A stretch of 64,000 bases of DNA from Ziziphus jujuba. Taxonomy: Eukaryota > Streptophyta > Magnoliopsida > Rosales > Rhamnaceae. The notes beneath the pieces are model-generated. The model made no database searches and was not told where the DNA came from. It was given only the letters and a program-made list of their open reading frames with translations. Location of the stretch: NCBI RefSeq assembly GCF_031755915.1, contig NC_083387.1, positions 24,802,501-24,866,500 on the forward strand, written 5' to 3'. Positions 1-11,452 of this stretch are shown here, one piece after another (position 1 is the first letter of the stretch; each line of letters opens with the position of its first letter). The position numbers were made by a program, and so were the translations under genes.

Positions 1-124
1 TTGTTTTTTGGTCTTGTTATGCTAAATTTCTTAGTGGGTGTGCTAAAAAAATATTTAATTATATTAAATTGAAATTTGTAAAACTTTTGTACACGAATAA
101 ATAAATAAACAAAATTAACAAACC

Positions 125-1000
125 CACAAACACATGCCGAGATTCTATAAAATATGGTGGCATAATGTTGTGGAATATACTCCTTGGAGAGAGTAAAGTC
201 TGGTGCATTTGGATGCATCTTTTTTTCACTTGGATCCGTACATAGATTTCTGATGTTTGCTGACCATTTATTTATTTATTTATTTTTTGTGGGACCATTT
301 TTGAAATTTTTTTTGGATCTTTTGTCTTTGTAATGTAGTTTTCTAACCCAAAAAGGAATTAATTTATAACTTAATCAATCAATTGGCATTCTCAAGTATG
401 TAGCAAATAGTTAAAGAGGGTAATTTAAGGAGGAACAGAATGTTGATGCAAATTAACTATAATTTAAAGGGGGTTGATATAAAACTCTATTACATATATC
501 CTGGAATGTTTGTTCAATTATAACAGGGAAAAAAAGAAAAAAAGAAAAAAAAGAAAACTAATGCCTAGATTGGAGATACCATATGGTGGTTGTGGAATAA
601 GGGTAGGGAATTACTTCCTTGGAGAGAGTAAATTCTGGTGCATTTTGATGCATCATTTTTACTTGGATCTCGTACGTAGATTTCCGATGTTTGATTTGTC
701 TAGAATCTGATTGCTGATCATTGTCAGTGGGAGCAAATTTTCTTATTTTATAGCCTTTTGTCTTGTAGTATTTGTTATTCTAATCTAACAAGAAATTAAT
801 TTATTACTTTTATCACTCCATGGCATTCCCGAGAATGCATCGAATATTTAAAGGGTATGGTTTATGGAGGAAGAGAATGTTGGTGCAAATTATAATGGGG
901 TAGATTCATGTTTAATTGAATTGTATAATTAGCATGTGTTATATTATTAGAAAATTATATTATTTATATCTAAGAATGTTTGTCAAGTTTACCCAAAAAA
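125..1000. repeat. Diverged tandem duplication upstream of the BTB exon
   Basis: Two direct copies of about 400 bp lie next to each other, roughly 125-530 and 555-1000. Both contain a block reading CTTGGAGAGAGTAAA, then TGGTGCATTT, a GATGCATC motif, a GAATTAATTTAT block, and an AGGAGGAA/AGAATGTTG block in the same order. The second copy ends in an A-rich tract near 995-1025. No coding frame is shared, and the copies lie in what should be intron of the gene whose last exon starts at 1487. They read as an old local duplication and show no transposon ends. Confidence 0.6.
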
Positions 1001-1486
1001 AAAAAAAAAAAAAAGAAAAAAAAAAGACAAAAAGAATTCTTGTTTTTTGGTTAGACTTTTGTGTGTGTATTTTTTATTTTTTATTTATTTTTGGTTAAAT
1101 AGAAAATCCAAGATAAGCTAGAGATAAAGAGGCTTAAACGAAAAAGGGTAATTAAAAGAGTTGGCTTTTCTAAACTGATTATTGTGGATAAATACTCAAA
1201 AAATGTTTTAGATTACTATTGTTCAAATTGCCAACATTATTTATCAGAAATTAGTAAATAATATCCATTGCAAATGTGTGAAATAGTAGTTCTTTCTTGA
1301 ATTAAAACCATAGATACAGTAGTTTCTACCATATAAACAAAAAGTATTTTCTTCTTTCTTCCTAGCATTTGAAGTTGCATTATATTTGCAGATGTTAGAT
1401 TGCCTGCTATAGTTTCTGTGCTTTAGATATGGTTTATTGTCACTGAAAACGACTAAGTGTTTTTATTTTTTTGGGATCATTTGCAG

Positions 1487-1839
1487 CATTCATGTTCAAG
1501 CAAGCCAAAGACATGAAACTGGATAACGAAGCTGACGAGGAGGAGGAGAAGCAGGAAGTGAAGCAAATAAAGATGCAGATGCTGCTGTCATGGCTGCCAT
1601 TACTATGCAGGGCTAGCAATGGCACCGATGCACCTGTTCTGAGCATTGGTGAAAGGGCGGAGCTCGAGAGAGTGCTTGAAGAAACCATAGAGAAACTGGA
1701 AGAAGAGGAGCAACAAGAGAAGGTGTTGACCCTTTGGCTTCATCACTTCACATATTGTCCCTCCTCTGACTGGCCAAACCTCCATGCCTCTTATGCACGC
1801 TGGTGCGATGCTTCCCGGAAGCTCTTGCTCCATCAATGA
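1487..1839 (+). CDS. BTB/POZ domain protein (At1g63850/At3g05675-like), last coding exon only
   Basis: This is the 3' coding exon of a gene that begins left of the window. A pyrimidine-rich acceptor ending TTTGCAG at 1486 precedes an open frame of about 117 codons that stops at 1837-1839. It contains an acidic stretch (DEEEEKQE), then WLPLLCRASNGTDAP, LERVLEETIEKLEEEEQQ and LHHFTYCPSSDWPNLH, ending in RWCDASRKLLLHQ. That run matches my memory of the C-terminal domain of plant BTB/POZ proteins related to NPH3, which act as substrate adaptors of cullin-3 ubiquitin ligases. The BTB domain itself would be upstream and is not visible. The frame is clean, so the gene is probably functional. The family name rests on recall of the C-terminal motif, not on a search. 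It could also be a related DUF-only member. Confidence 0.72.
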
Positions 1840-3093
1840 CGGTGAAAATTTCTGGTAAGTTGGATAAGGATAATTGCTAAGCAGTTGGGAATAGCTTGGT
1901 ATTCATATTTTTGTACCATTTAAAGCGAAATTGAAGCAGTGCTTGTAGTCTTGTTACTCTGTACATATATATTGGCAGAAACCTTTATTAATTAATTTGT
2001 GATATATATAAATCGCTGTTTTGGCATTGGATATGTGGTCTTCAACATGTATGATATGGCTTTTATTTGTCTTGTTAATTATTAATAATCAGGTTTTCTA
2101 CCATATAAGAAACAAAAGGTAAAATTTGTGAGCCATGTAAAAGTGCATGGTTTCAGTATTAGAAAGATATATATGTGCAGTCGAATTTCAATATACACAT
2201 TATATTTTGAGCTCAAGCTAAATGGGACTTTCTCGGTCAGTAAAAAAGTCGTAGGAAACATATGCACTAAAATGTGCTTTTGGATTTTGAAGCAGGTAGC
2301 TCGTGAACGAAGGCCAATGTATATTTATGCTTTTGTCGATTTCTCGAAGGACAATGGTTTTGGTCCCGTGGATTGGAGGACAACCTAATGTGGAAATGAC
2401 TTTCCTTCGGCAAGGTCTGGAGCTTGAATACTCCAAGCTGGGAAGCGCTGGGAGAAACAAAAGGAAAAAGGAAGTATTAAATATAAAAAAAAAAAAAAAA
2501 AAACCTTCATGCGTATGTATCTAAAGATATATGATTAGATTTATTAATTAATAAAATACAAAAAACTTACATAGTCTACTTGAAAATCGTTTCCATTCTG
2601 TTTCTATTTATTGTATATTTGTGTATTATGATAGAAGGAAGAAGATTTATTTTTTTATTTTTTTATTTTTTTATTTTTTTTTTATTTTTTGCTTATAAGT
2701 TTAGATTAATTAGTGTTGGGTTAAATATTAATGTAAATTTTGAAATTTATATATTGAAAAAAAAAATTGACAAAATCTTGGGGACCATATTTAGATTTAT
2801 ATTCAATTTTATATTTATATAAATATATTTTGTTGAAAATATTCAAATTGTTGGGCCCATGAGTGGTTTCCTCCCCGTATATAACCATCCTTGATTTCAA
2901 ATGGATGAAAATAATAATAATAATAATAATAAATAATAAAAGTATCCATAAAAGCACTACAATGTAGAGTTTACCTAAATCACCATTATAACCTCTTTCT
3001 CAAAAGACTATACCTTATCAAAAACTTATTAAACTCCGGATTTAATATGAGCCTAACAGAGAAAAATGACTATCGCCAAAAAAAAAAAAAAAA

Positions 3094-3133
<40 letters not shown>

Positions 3134-3545
3134 TTTAATTAAATAAAATAGCTCAATTATATTTTACTTTTACATATGCTTACCATTAAGTTTCAAAAAG
3201 AGTCGCTCTTTTTTCATTATTAGTGGTAAGTTAAAAAATGGTATACAAATTAGTTGAAGGTGAACAAGTACACACACACACACACACACACATACACCCC
3301 CACGCGGCACCCCCCCAAAACACACGTATGTGTGTCTATATTCAATTTGAAAGCGATGAAATTAACGAGATTAAGTAAATTCCATATTTTAAATTTAGTC
3401 TAATCAAATCCGGGTTTTCAAGTACACAAGATGAAATTAAACTACACAATTAAGCAGTGATTATTACAGCTTATGCATTCATACTGACACTGAAAGGTAG
3501 AATAGAGCCATGGATGTCATTTGTGCTAATTATAGAACTACGCTG
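1840..3545. other. Spacer after the BTB gene
   Basis: This is the 3' UTR and intergenic DNA, mostly AT-rich. Simple repeats include A/GA at 3078-3128 and CA at 3270-3292. One base-balanced island at about 2280-2460 stands out from the AT-rich surroundings. It begins after an acceptor-like TTGAAGCAG and is open on both strands for about 80 codons, but I recognise neither product. No gene can be supported here. Confidence 0.5.
3103..3128. repeat. (GA)n microsatellite after a poly-A run
   Basis: About 25 A residues (3078-3102) lead directly into about 13 GA units. Confidence 0.95.
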
Positions 3546-3909
3546 ATGATAATGATAATGAGGAAAATGATTATAACACTGCTTTTCATGATCGTAGTAG
3601 AAGCAAAATATCAAAACCCTCCTCCCAATATTCCTTATTTCTTCTTATTCTTATTATGATCTTTGTTCTGATCGTCAAGAAATTGACAATAAGTATAACC
3701 TTCCTAATATTTTTGTACACAGAGAATTTTATTTGTGCACGGCACTCGCTACTAGAATGTGCAAAAAAACTAAAGAAGCTGATCCAAAAACCCTAATGGA
3801 TGTTGCTGAATGCTTGACAATTGAATCAAAGAAATGCCTGGACAAAATAGTTGTATCAGCACTATATTGCTCTTTTGGTTGTGCAAAGTACATGATGCGC
3901 AAAAACTGA
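3546..3909 (+). pseudogene. Small secreted cysteine-rich peptide, copy A (frameshifted)
   Basis: An ATG at 3546 opens a hydrophobic signal-like leader (MIMIMRKMIITLLFMIVVEA). It is followed by a proline-rich start of the mature part (QNPPPNIP), and the frame then runs into a stop. A second frame, open from about 3601 to the TGA at 3907-3909, carries EIDNKYNLPNIFVHREF and then six cysteines spaced C-x7-C, C-x7-C and C-x3-C near the end. The paralogue at 17545 joins the leader and the EIDNKYNLPNIF segment in one frame, so copy A has lost frame between about 3620 and 3660. The layout is that of a plant secreted peptide, perhaps thionin-like or gibberellin-regulated-like, but I cannot assign a family. 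It is convergent with metacaspase MC-A and belongs to the segmental duplication. Confidence 0.6.
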
Positions 3910-3970
3910 ATATTATGTATAAGATTCTAAATTAATTTATACTTCCTTTGTATTAACTCAATTCTCATTA

Positions 3971-4010
<40 letters not shown>

Positions 4011-4753
4011 ATTAAAGATTTCATCAATTTAATTAATATTTATTCAGAATAAAATACCTAGAAATCTAGCTTCAAATCTCTTTACAATTATAACATAAAT
4101 AGTAGTTATCATTCATAAATTTAAAACTAGGCAACAATGAAGGTAACCATACATTTTTCATGAAATATCAATTTTCTAAACTTAATTTTGTGTCACTTAT
4201 ATTGTTGTTGATTTTTATTTTGTTCTTCACCCATGAAAATAAGTTATTTCAAAATAATAAAAATAAATAATTTTTAATTCGATTAAAAAAAAAAAAAAAA
4301 CTAAAACGCTACATCGAAAGTTATGAATTATTATTCCCCCAGTTTATTAAAAGCTTATGAATTTTACATATATATCTACACTGTAACAGAGTCGTTTGAG
4401 AGTAAAGAATACATGGAAAGTTGCTACCGTAGCTGCATCAAGAATTAAATATAATGGTCCTTATATGAATATTGCCTAATGATAAATGAAAATTAAGCAA
4501 GTTAATTAACTACTGAAAGTATTAATTTAGTTAAGTTCTTATCTAGTTTATGGCTCTGCCTTATATTTTGTTTATGTGTCTTAGTCAATATTGATAATAT
4601 ATTTTATGTTTGTAGATATAAATCATATGAGAAAAATATATTAATTTACATGCTATGGGTTTTTTTGAATCCTATTTTTTTATTTGTAAAGGAAACTTAA
4701 GTTAATAGGAAGTGAACTACCATTTATTTTCTCTAACAGTACACCATATCAAT
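3910..4753. other. AT-rich spacer with AT/GT microsatellite
   Basis: Position 3970-4010 is (AT)n followed by (GT)n. The rest is AT-rich intergenic sequence with no reading frame or RNA gene that I can recognise. It ends at the TCAAT target-site copy (4749-4753) of the next element. Confidence 0.7.
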
Positions 4754-6386
4754 TGTAACATCCCGACCCAAACCACATCGGAATTCGTGCACGTCGACCG
4801 AGGTGACCGTTCATTGAGTGGGTCAAAAGTTGACTTTTTGTTCCAATTGAAATTTCTAGTTGACCATGGTACCATGGCGAAGTGCATGATGCCTCGAGTT
4901 CGTAGACTAGTAGCACGTCGAAAACGGAGCTACGGTTTGAAAGTTATGAGCAAAACAAGTCGAGGTGCAAACTGTCCAAAAGGTGCCGGAAGTTGACTTT
5001 TTATCGTTGTATAATTTTCTTTTGACTTTTGTATGGTTGTAAAGTACTCGTCGATACGAGTTCATAGACTAGCGGCACGCTTAAATTGGACATCTGGTTA
5101 AAAAGTTATGGATGTGTGAAGTTCACCGGATACCGTAATATTTTATTATATCTGGCTGAAGTGCACAATAACGCCATGTATCGTCACCTGATTGGTCCAC
5201 GTGGGTGAACAGTGTCACCCACGGTGGTTTTTATTTTGGCAAAACGGGGGGAAGGAGAGAGAAGGAGATAAAGGAGAGAGAGAGTTAGAGAGAGAAACGA
5301 CTGGCCACCACCGGTTGGCCACCATCCGGCCACACGCGCCGGCCAGGCAGGAGCGCCTCTCCATTTCCGACCAACCACCCAAATCTCACGGCCAACCGAC
5401 CGGCGACGCGCCTGGATCGGAGCGTTTTCCGGTGACGGCGATTTTTCCCCTCCACCACCGGCAACTGCCGATTTGCCCAATTTCCAGCCACCCCAAGCTA
5501 CACGCTCCTGACCAGTCTCTCACCCGTGGGAATTCTGGCCTACCCACCAAATTTCACGGCCACCGGACCTCCGACGAGCCGGGATGAGAGTATTTTCCGG
5601 CAAGGCGCCGAAAACCTTCAAACCCCGATCTATTCGCCGTCCGGCCTCCGTTTGTCTCACCGCCGGTCTCGTTGGAATGCTCCCCCCTAATTCTACAAAA
5701 TCCCCAAAAATCTCAGCCATCGGCCACCGGACGCGCCGCCGCCGGCAACAGTTGCCGGTGACCGCGGCGGCTCGCCTGGAATCACTGTTCCGACGAGTAC
5801 CCAATTGCACCGCTGGTCCCTCTCCACTAATTTCGACCTCCTGAATCCAAATCCGGTGTCCTTTTCCTCCAATTCGAGACGGTTTGGGAGAATCGAGGAG
5901 TTGAATCCCGAAAGCTTTCCGACGAGATTCCGGCCACCTCGGGTCCGATCTCCGGGAAGTAAGACCGAATCCGTGATCCTCGTCACTCAAGCTTCGATTC
6001 GGTATATTACTCGTCAATTTTAGTTGTCGTTTGTGTTCGCTCCCCGGGTACCCATTTGGGAGTTACCCGATTAAAATATTAATGTATTTGGTTGGTGTAC
6101 TGTGGATGTTTTAGGTGCACGTGTGGATAGTGGAGTTGATCCTGCGGAGGATCTTAGCTGATATACGTGCTCAAGGTGAGTGACCCACCTTTAAAAATAT
6201 TTTGGGGCAATTAATTATATTTAATTGATGTTTAATTGATATTTGAAATTATGCTCATGTGGTGCAATTTAATTATAATTGTGGAAAATTATTATTTTAT
6301 TGTGATTTAATTTTATTTATTATGCATGAGAAATGTATTTTCAGTAATAAATCATATGTGGTTTTAATATTATTTATGGGCATAAT

Positions 6387-6560
6387 TGTAACATCCCACA
6401 TCAGTTGGAGAGGGGCACGAAGCGGTTTTTATAAGGCTGTGGATATCTCTCCCTTCAGGACGCGTTTTGTGAGCAAAACCTTGAGGCAAGGGGGGAGAGA
6501 GGGTGTGAACCCTGGGCCAAAGAGGACAATATCCTGATGCGGGTGGTCTGGGCTATTACA
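6387..6560 (+). repeat. TRIM 5' LTR
   Basis: This 174 bp direct repeat pairs with 6627-6800 and is followed at once by the tRNA-Met primer-binding site. Confidence 0.9.
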
Positions 6561-6626
6561 GTGGTATCAGAGCCAGTACCCTGATCGGTGTGCTAGCGAG
6601 GACGCTGGACCCCAAGGGGGGAGGAT

Positions 6627-6800
6627 TGTAACATCCCACATCGGTTGGAGAGGGGCACGAAACGGTCTTTATAAGGCTGTTGATACCTCTCCCTTCAGGA
6701 CGCGTTTTGTGAGCAAAACCTTGAGGCCAGGGGGGAGAGAGGGTGTGAACCCTGGGCCAAAGAGGACAATATCCTGATGCGGGTGGTCTGGGCTGTTACA
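6627..6800 (+). repeat. TRIM 3' LTR
   Basis: This 174 bp direct repeat is preceded by the purine-rich tract and followed by the TAAT target copy. Confidence 0.9.
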
Positions 6801-8108
6801 TAATTGGTTTAAATATTTTAAGAAAATTATTTGTTTAAATTGGTGGTTTAAATTTTATAATTATGCCCGTGGAATATTATTTGTTGGGCCTCGTGTTACG
6901 AGAAAAATTATTTGTATATTGTTATCGATGGTTTCGTACCGGGTATGTTAAAAGAAAATATGTGGGATGGTAAATTTGAAAACTGGTATATTTCCCACGG
7001 TGATTTTGGAAAATTGGTACGGTAATAATTAATTTAATAATTATTTTAGATGCACTCATACAGTATTGGTGTTCCGGTGTATATGTGGTTAGCGCGCAAG
7101 TATTATGTCTCCCGTGAGTTGCCATTGGACCGAGGGCAGACAAGTTTGATATTGGCCACAGCCGCCCCCCTCCTTGGCCGGGATGACGGTTTCAGCAGCG
7201 GTACTGTCGGGACGCCGAAGTGCCGTATGCAAGTTTCTCTCTTTAACCCCCCGCCAGTCGGTGCTCGGGACGCTAGGTATCGGAGGGCATCACTGGTATA
7301 TGGTGTGGTGCGTCAAGTATAAATTTTCAGATAGAAATTTCAAACCCGAAAGTGTTCAAAAATTATTTATTATATTTTATTACATTTTATTTATATTTGG
7401 GGTATTTATTTATTGTTTAGTAAATTATTTGATCCCTTGGTTTTCGGAAATTACGAATATCAGGTTTTGTGAAAATGTTTTAAAAAGGGAACATTTCCAA
7501 CGGAGTGAATAGTGAGAGTTTTGAGAGAAATTATTACTTTCAATTGTTTATTAATTATTTATCTATTTAATTGTCGGTATTAAATTAAATTCCCTTATTT
7601 GTTATATTATTAATATTAAAAGTGTTCAGTAGATAGGGTCGCTCACTGAGATGATTAGCATCTCATGTTTTTTAAATTCCGTTCCCTTAGGTGCAAGGGG
7701 TGGTAGACGTTCTTCCGGAGCAAACCAAATCTCCGCCGCTATCGTAGTTCGAGAAGTACCTTTGTATTCGTTTATTTCAATTGTAATATTTCTTTCATCC
7801 TTGTTATATTCTCTGTTAATTAGTACTTCATGAAGCTCTGTATATTGTTCTGGACACTTATGTATTATTTATGCACTGGATTACTGTTATTCCTGTGAAG
7901 TGCTGTAAAATTGTGGAATTCAATTTGTAGTATTGTGGGAGGAATAAGGGGATGAATATAGAAGTGTGTTTTCAGTGCAGGAAATTTGTGGTAAGTCCAA
8001 CCCTTAGGGGAGGTTCTGCCGGATTTTCCTTTGGAGGGTCCGGTAGGGTTTCCCTGAGATCAAAACTTGTCTAGGGTTCCGGTGAGGAATTTTGGACGGG
8101 TCCTAACA

Positions 8109-8901
8109 TCAATTCATATTATTCCCTAGGCCAAATTAATTGATATTGTTCTCTAATTTCTTCTTTTTAATTCATAATGTGAAATCAGTACTAGAGCAAA
8201 TCTTTCTTCATGTTTTTTGAATTAAATTAAGTTCTATTAATTGTCATTGTAATTCTTCACAACTATGTAAAAACATGATATTGCTATGAAATCAATAAGC
8301 TTGGACATATATATAGGAAGTAGGCCTGGTTAATTGAAAATGACAAAAAGGGAGGTTACAAAGATCTTTTTATTCATTTAGTTGTTAATAGGAATACGAA
8401 TTTTGATTCAAAGGAAAAAAAAAAAAATGGAAATACAAATTTTTATCAATTCAAAAATATATCTTACTAGACATATTTTACTTCTCTGCTGGTATACTTA
8501 CTACTCAAATTCATACATAAAAACACATTAATTATGTATATACTAAAAGAAAAAGAATTTTATTTTTAGTACAGAAAATACACACACACACACACATACT
8601 TTTTCTTATCGAATTTAGACAAAATTGATAAAAATTAGAGTGAAACACAATTAATCATATTACTTCAAATCCATACTTGCGATTTTTATCTACAAATAAG
8701 TAATAAAGAAGTCGTTAGGCTTCTATAGTAATTTTTTTTTGGGGGGGATGAAAATTACGATGTATTTTATAATCTAAAAGAGAGGGGTATTTCATCGGAA
8801 CCTTGTAGAACCAAGACCTGGAGGAGTACTCATATTACTTCAAATGAAGATTTACTTGCTATTTTAATTTATGAATAAGTAATAAAGAGGCCGTGGGGCT
8901 T
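8109..8901. other. Downstream region of MC-A
   Basis: AT-rich; paralogous to about 17950-18459 downstream of MC-B, resuming straight after the target copy of solo LTR A. It holds a short CA run near 8580 and no gene. Confidence 0.6.
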
Positions 8902-10738
8902 TTATAGTACAAATTGCTTCATGTGAATATCGAATGCCATAGATGATGAAATATGAGGCTTCTGCAAATTACACAATGAAACCCATGAGAGAGTTTTCAC
9001 ATCGTAAAAGATGCACTAATAAGTTTTTTTCATGCTATAATTACTATGTTTTCACGTTTAACCTATATTTATCTCCTTTTTTTTTTTTTTTTTTGACGAG
9101 ACATATATTTCTCTCAAGAGGATACAAGTTCTCTTAAAAAATAAAATAAAATAAAGGATACAAGTTTATTCTTACTTTATTAACTGTCAAAGTCCTTAGC
9201 TATATATTATAAATTATACCCTACCTTTTTGAAATACAACAATTGATATTTATCCTTTTTTTTTTTTAAAATCCATTTATATTTTTAAAAAAATTCATTC
9301 TACCTTTTTTTAAAATCTTATATCTCAAATACAACTACTAAACTGTTTTACAAAACGGTTCAGGAGACCCTTAACTCTATACAATTTTCAGTTTATGGAT
9401 TAACTCAAGCGTATCAAGATTGTATATATATAATGGAAAAAAAAAAAAAAGACTTAGAAGAAATTGCCATATACTAATAAGAAATAATAGTGATCAGTTA
9501 AAACAACAACAAAGTTGGAAGTAAGATTGTAACCTTTGAGATATGAACTGGTGCCATGAGGATAGAATTAAAAGGACCAAATTGTAGGGGTATACCATTT
9601 TTAGCTTCATGAAATGCAGACTTCGTGCCCCTCAGCAAGCTCCCGTATGTCAATACTGGTTCATTTTGCACTGCTCTAATGAAGCTACATGTCGTCACAC
9701 CCGTCAAAGCGTGTCCTCCTGATAAAACCTGCAATATATAAAAGCCTAATTATATATTCACAAGCACTTACAGAAACTATATGATAAAAAATCTCTCATC
9801 AGGTCCACCAGATAATATTATATTCACTCATAGTATTTTTCATTGCCACCTGATGATCATCACAAGCACTAATACAAACAGCTAAGCCGCCATTCGCTCC
9901 ATTATAAATCCCTGGCCTTCAATAGGATCCATCCCTTTTTATTTTACAAACGAATGGCAGAACAAGGACGGTTCCGCTGTGGCTAGTATCCATGAATGCA
10001 TGGAGTGTTGTGCCTGGTGGTAGTGGCCTAACTATGGTGGCATTGATTAACTTCGTCGTCTAGTATATTCGTCCCTGGGATTTTGTAATCTACGGGGCAT
10101 ATCATTTCGTCGAAGCCATCGACCTCGTCCATGTCCAAGTCCTGTTGTTTTGACCATGGCCGGTGTAGTAGAAGACTAATGAGTCACCTGGTTGGCAGCC
10201 ACAAACAAGCCAGTTTTTGCAAGGCCCACATGATGTTTTGTTTTGTTGGTTTCATGATAGTACGATCGTTATCATAGTCTGCACAATGAATTCAGTAATT
10301 TTTAGTACATTTCTACATTGATTGAATGCATAATATGCTCTTAATTCTTGAGTACTAGCACAAATTTTCTGGAATATTATCAAGGTTCTGAAAGGGTTAA
10401 TTATGGGAATATTTAACCTTACAAAAGTAATAATGTCTATTTAACTTCATTAGTATATTTAATATTGAAAAAAATTAAAAAAATTGGAAAAATTAAAAAA
10501 TAGAGAGAAAAAAATAAATTAAAGGTATGCCTTTTGACATTTAGGCTCTTGCTTTTACATGCCTTAAATGTTCAAAATAGAGTTGGCCGTCTTTTTCAAT
10601 GCCTCCTATAAAGATAAGGCTTTTTCCCTATGCCTCAAACTTAGGCACGCTTAAACCCTGCCTTTTACCACCTTTTAGAATATTGGTTCTTAATAGGACA
10701 AGTTAATTAAATATATATATATATATATAGTAATTTTA

Positions 10739-10861
10739 CGGTGTGGCTGTCCACAAACGGACCACATCCAAAATCGACTTTTAGATTTTGCCGTGTATGT
10801 GTACACAACAAAATAGATATGTTTTTTTTAAAAATTTCAGTTTTGGATATGATCCGCACCG
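10739..10861. mobile_element. Short inverted-repeat element (MITE-like) in MC-A intron 1
   Basis: The left end CGGTGTGG...CATCCAAAATCG and the right end CAGTTTTGGATATGATCCGCACCG are inverted copies, and both are bordered by TA. The 123 bp length, inverted ends and TA border suggest a small non-autonomous DNA transposon. The matching intron of MC-B lacks it. The family is not recognised. Confidence 0.5.
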
Positions 10862-10867
10862 TATAAG

Positions 10868-10902
<35 letters not shown>

Positions 10903-11383
10903 AAAAGAGCAAATTCAGCATCTAATTGTATAACATGCTATAGTCATAGTGCTTCATTAAGAGTAACATGATGTCCTATCAACAATAATAAGATGTGTAT
11001 GCTTGCGTATATCACAGATCTGCAAGGTCACTTTTGCAAATATTTTCTATTATATCAAATTTTTGCTTAGTGGGTGATGTGACCCAATTTGTGATGGGCA
11101 ACTATTATCCCATGTAAATAACACATCATATTGAACTTATTTTATTTTCATTTGAAAATGGAATAATTCAATAGTTTTTCCATATGGCACTTTATATATC
11201 TTACCTGTAAGGACGAGTATGGATTGGTTGGGGAACCCCATTTTCTCAACAAGGAAAGATTTCATGTAAGTAATATTATTCCTAATTCCTCTGAGGGGAA
11301 AGCCTTCAGTCCCAACATAGCTAATTCCACAAAGCACTGCCCTCCTCTTTCCATAAGGGAAAGGAGGGGGCATCGTAAAAGGG

Positions 11384-11452
11384 GCTGGCCGGGGTGGTGG
11401 AGGGTAGTAGCCATAGCCATAGCCATAGGCATAGCCATAGGCATAACTAGAT
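11384..11452 (-). repeat. Coding microsatellite (Gly-Tyr-Ala run) in MC-A exon 1
   Basis: Hexanucleotide units of the CCATAG/GCATAG type encode YAYGYAYGYGYGY in the prodomain linker. The equivalent place in MC-B has only SYGHGYY. Confidence 0.8.

Larger units (their letters stand above)
6387..6800 (+). mobile_element. TRIM retrotransposon, complete, 414 bp
   Basis: Two 174 bp LTRs (6387-6560 and 6627-6800) begin TGTAACATCCCACATC and end TTACA. They differ at only a few positions. The 66 bp interior starts with the primer-binding site GTGGTATCAGAGCC (6561-6574), complementary to initiator tRNA-Met, and ends with a purine tract AAGGGGGGAGGAT (6614-6626). There is no coding capacity, as expected for a terminal-repeat retrotransposon in miniature. 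Flanks TAAT at 6383-6386 and 6801-6804 are the target duplication. The related LTR at 36140-39083 keeps the empty site (GGGCATAATTGG read on its minus strand, near 37490), which confirms the ends. Confidence 0.92.
4754..8108 (+). mobile_element. Solo LTR A (family 1, about 2.94 kb plus nested TRIM)
   Basis: The element begins TGTAACATCCCGACCC and ends GGGTCCTAACA. It is flanked by the 5 bp duplication TCAAT at 4749-4753 and 8109-8113. There is no gag, protease, integrase or reverse transcriptase, no primer-binding site and no second LTR, so it is a solo LTR left by recombination. Removing the nested 414 bp TRIM and its 4 bp target copy gives 2937 bp, close to the 2944 bp copy at 36140. A GC-rich block (about 5170-6050) has frames open on both strands, but these are not genes. 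The TGTAAC start and length suggest a large-LTR Ty3/gypsy family, possibly Tekay/Del-like; this assignment is inference. It is absent from the paralogous segment near 17.9 kb, so it inserted after that duplication. Confidence 0.85.

Noticed and set aside
5184..6023. Long overlapping frames on both strands (up to 165 codons) at 5184-6023
   Set aside because: They lie in the GC-rich part of solo LTR A; frames on both strands come from base composition, and LTRs B and C do not conserve them.
6387..6800. Possible Cassandra-type TRIM carrying 5S rRNA promoter boxes
   Set aside because: No 5S-like A/C box sequence is present in the 174 bp LTRs; it is a different TRIM family.
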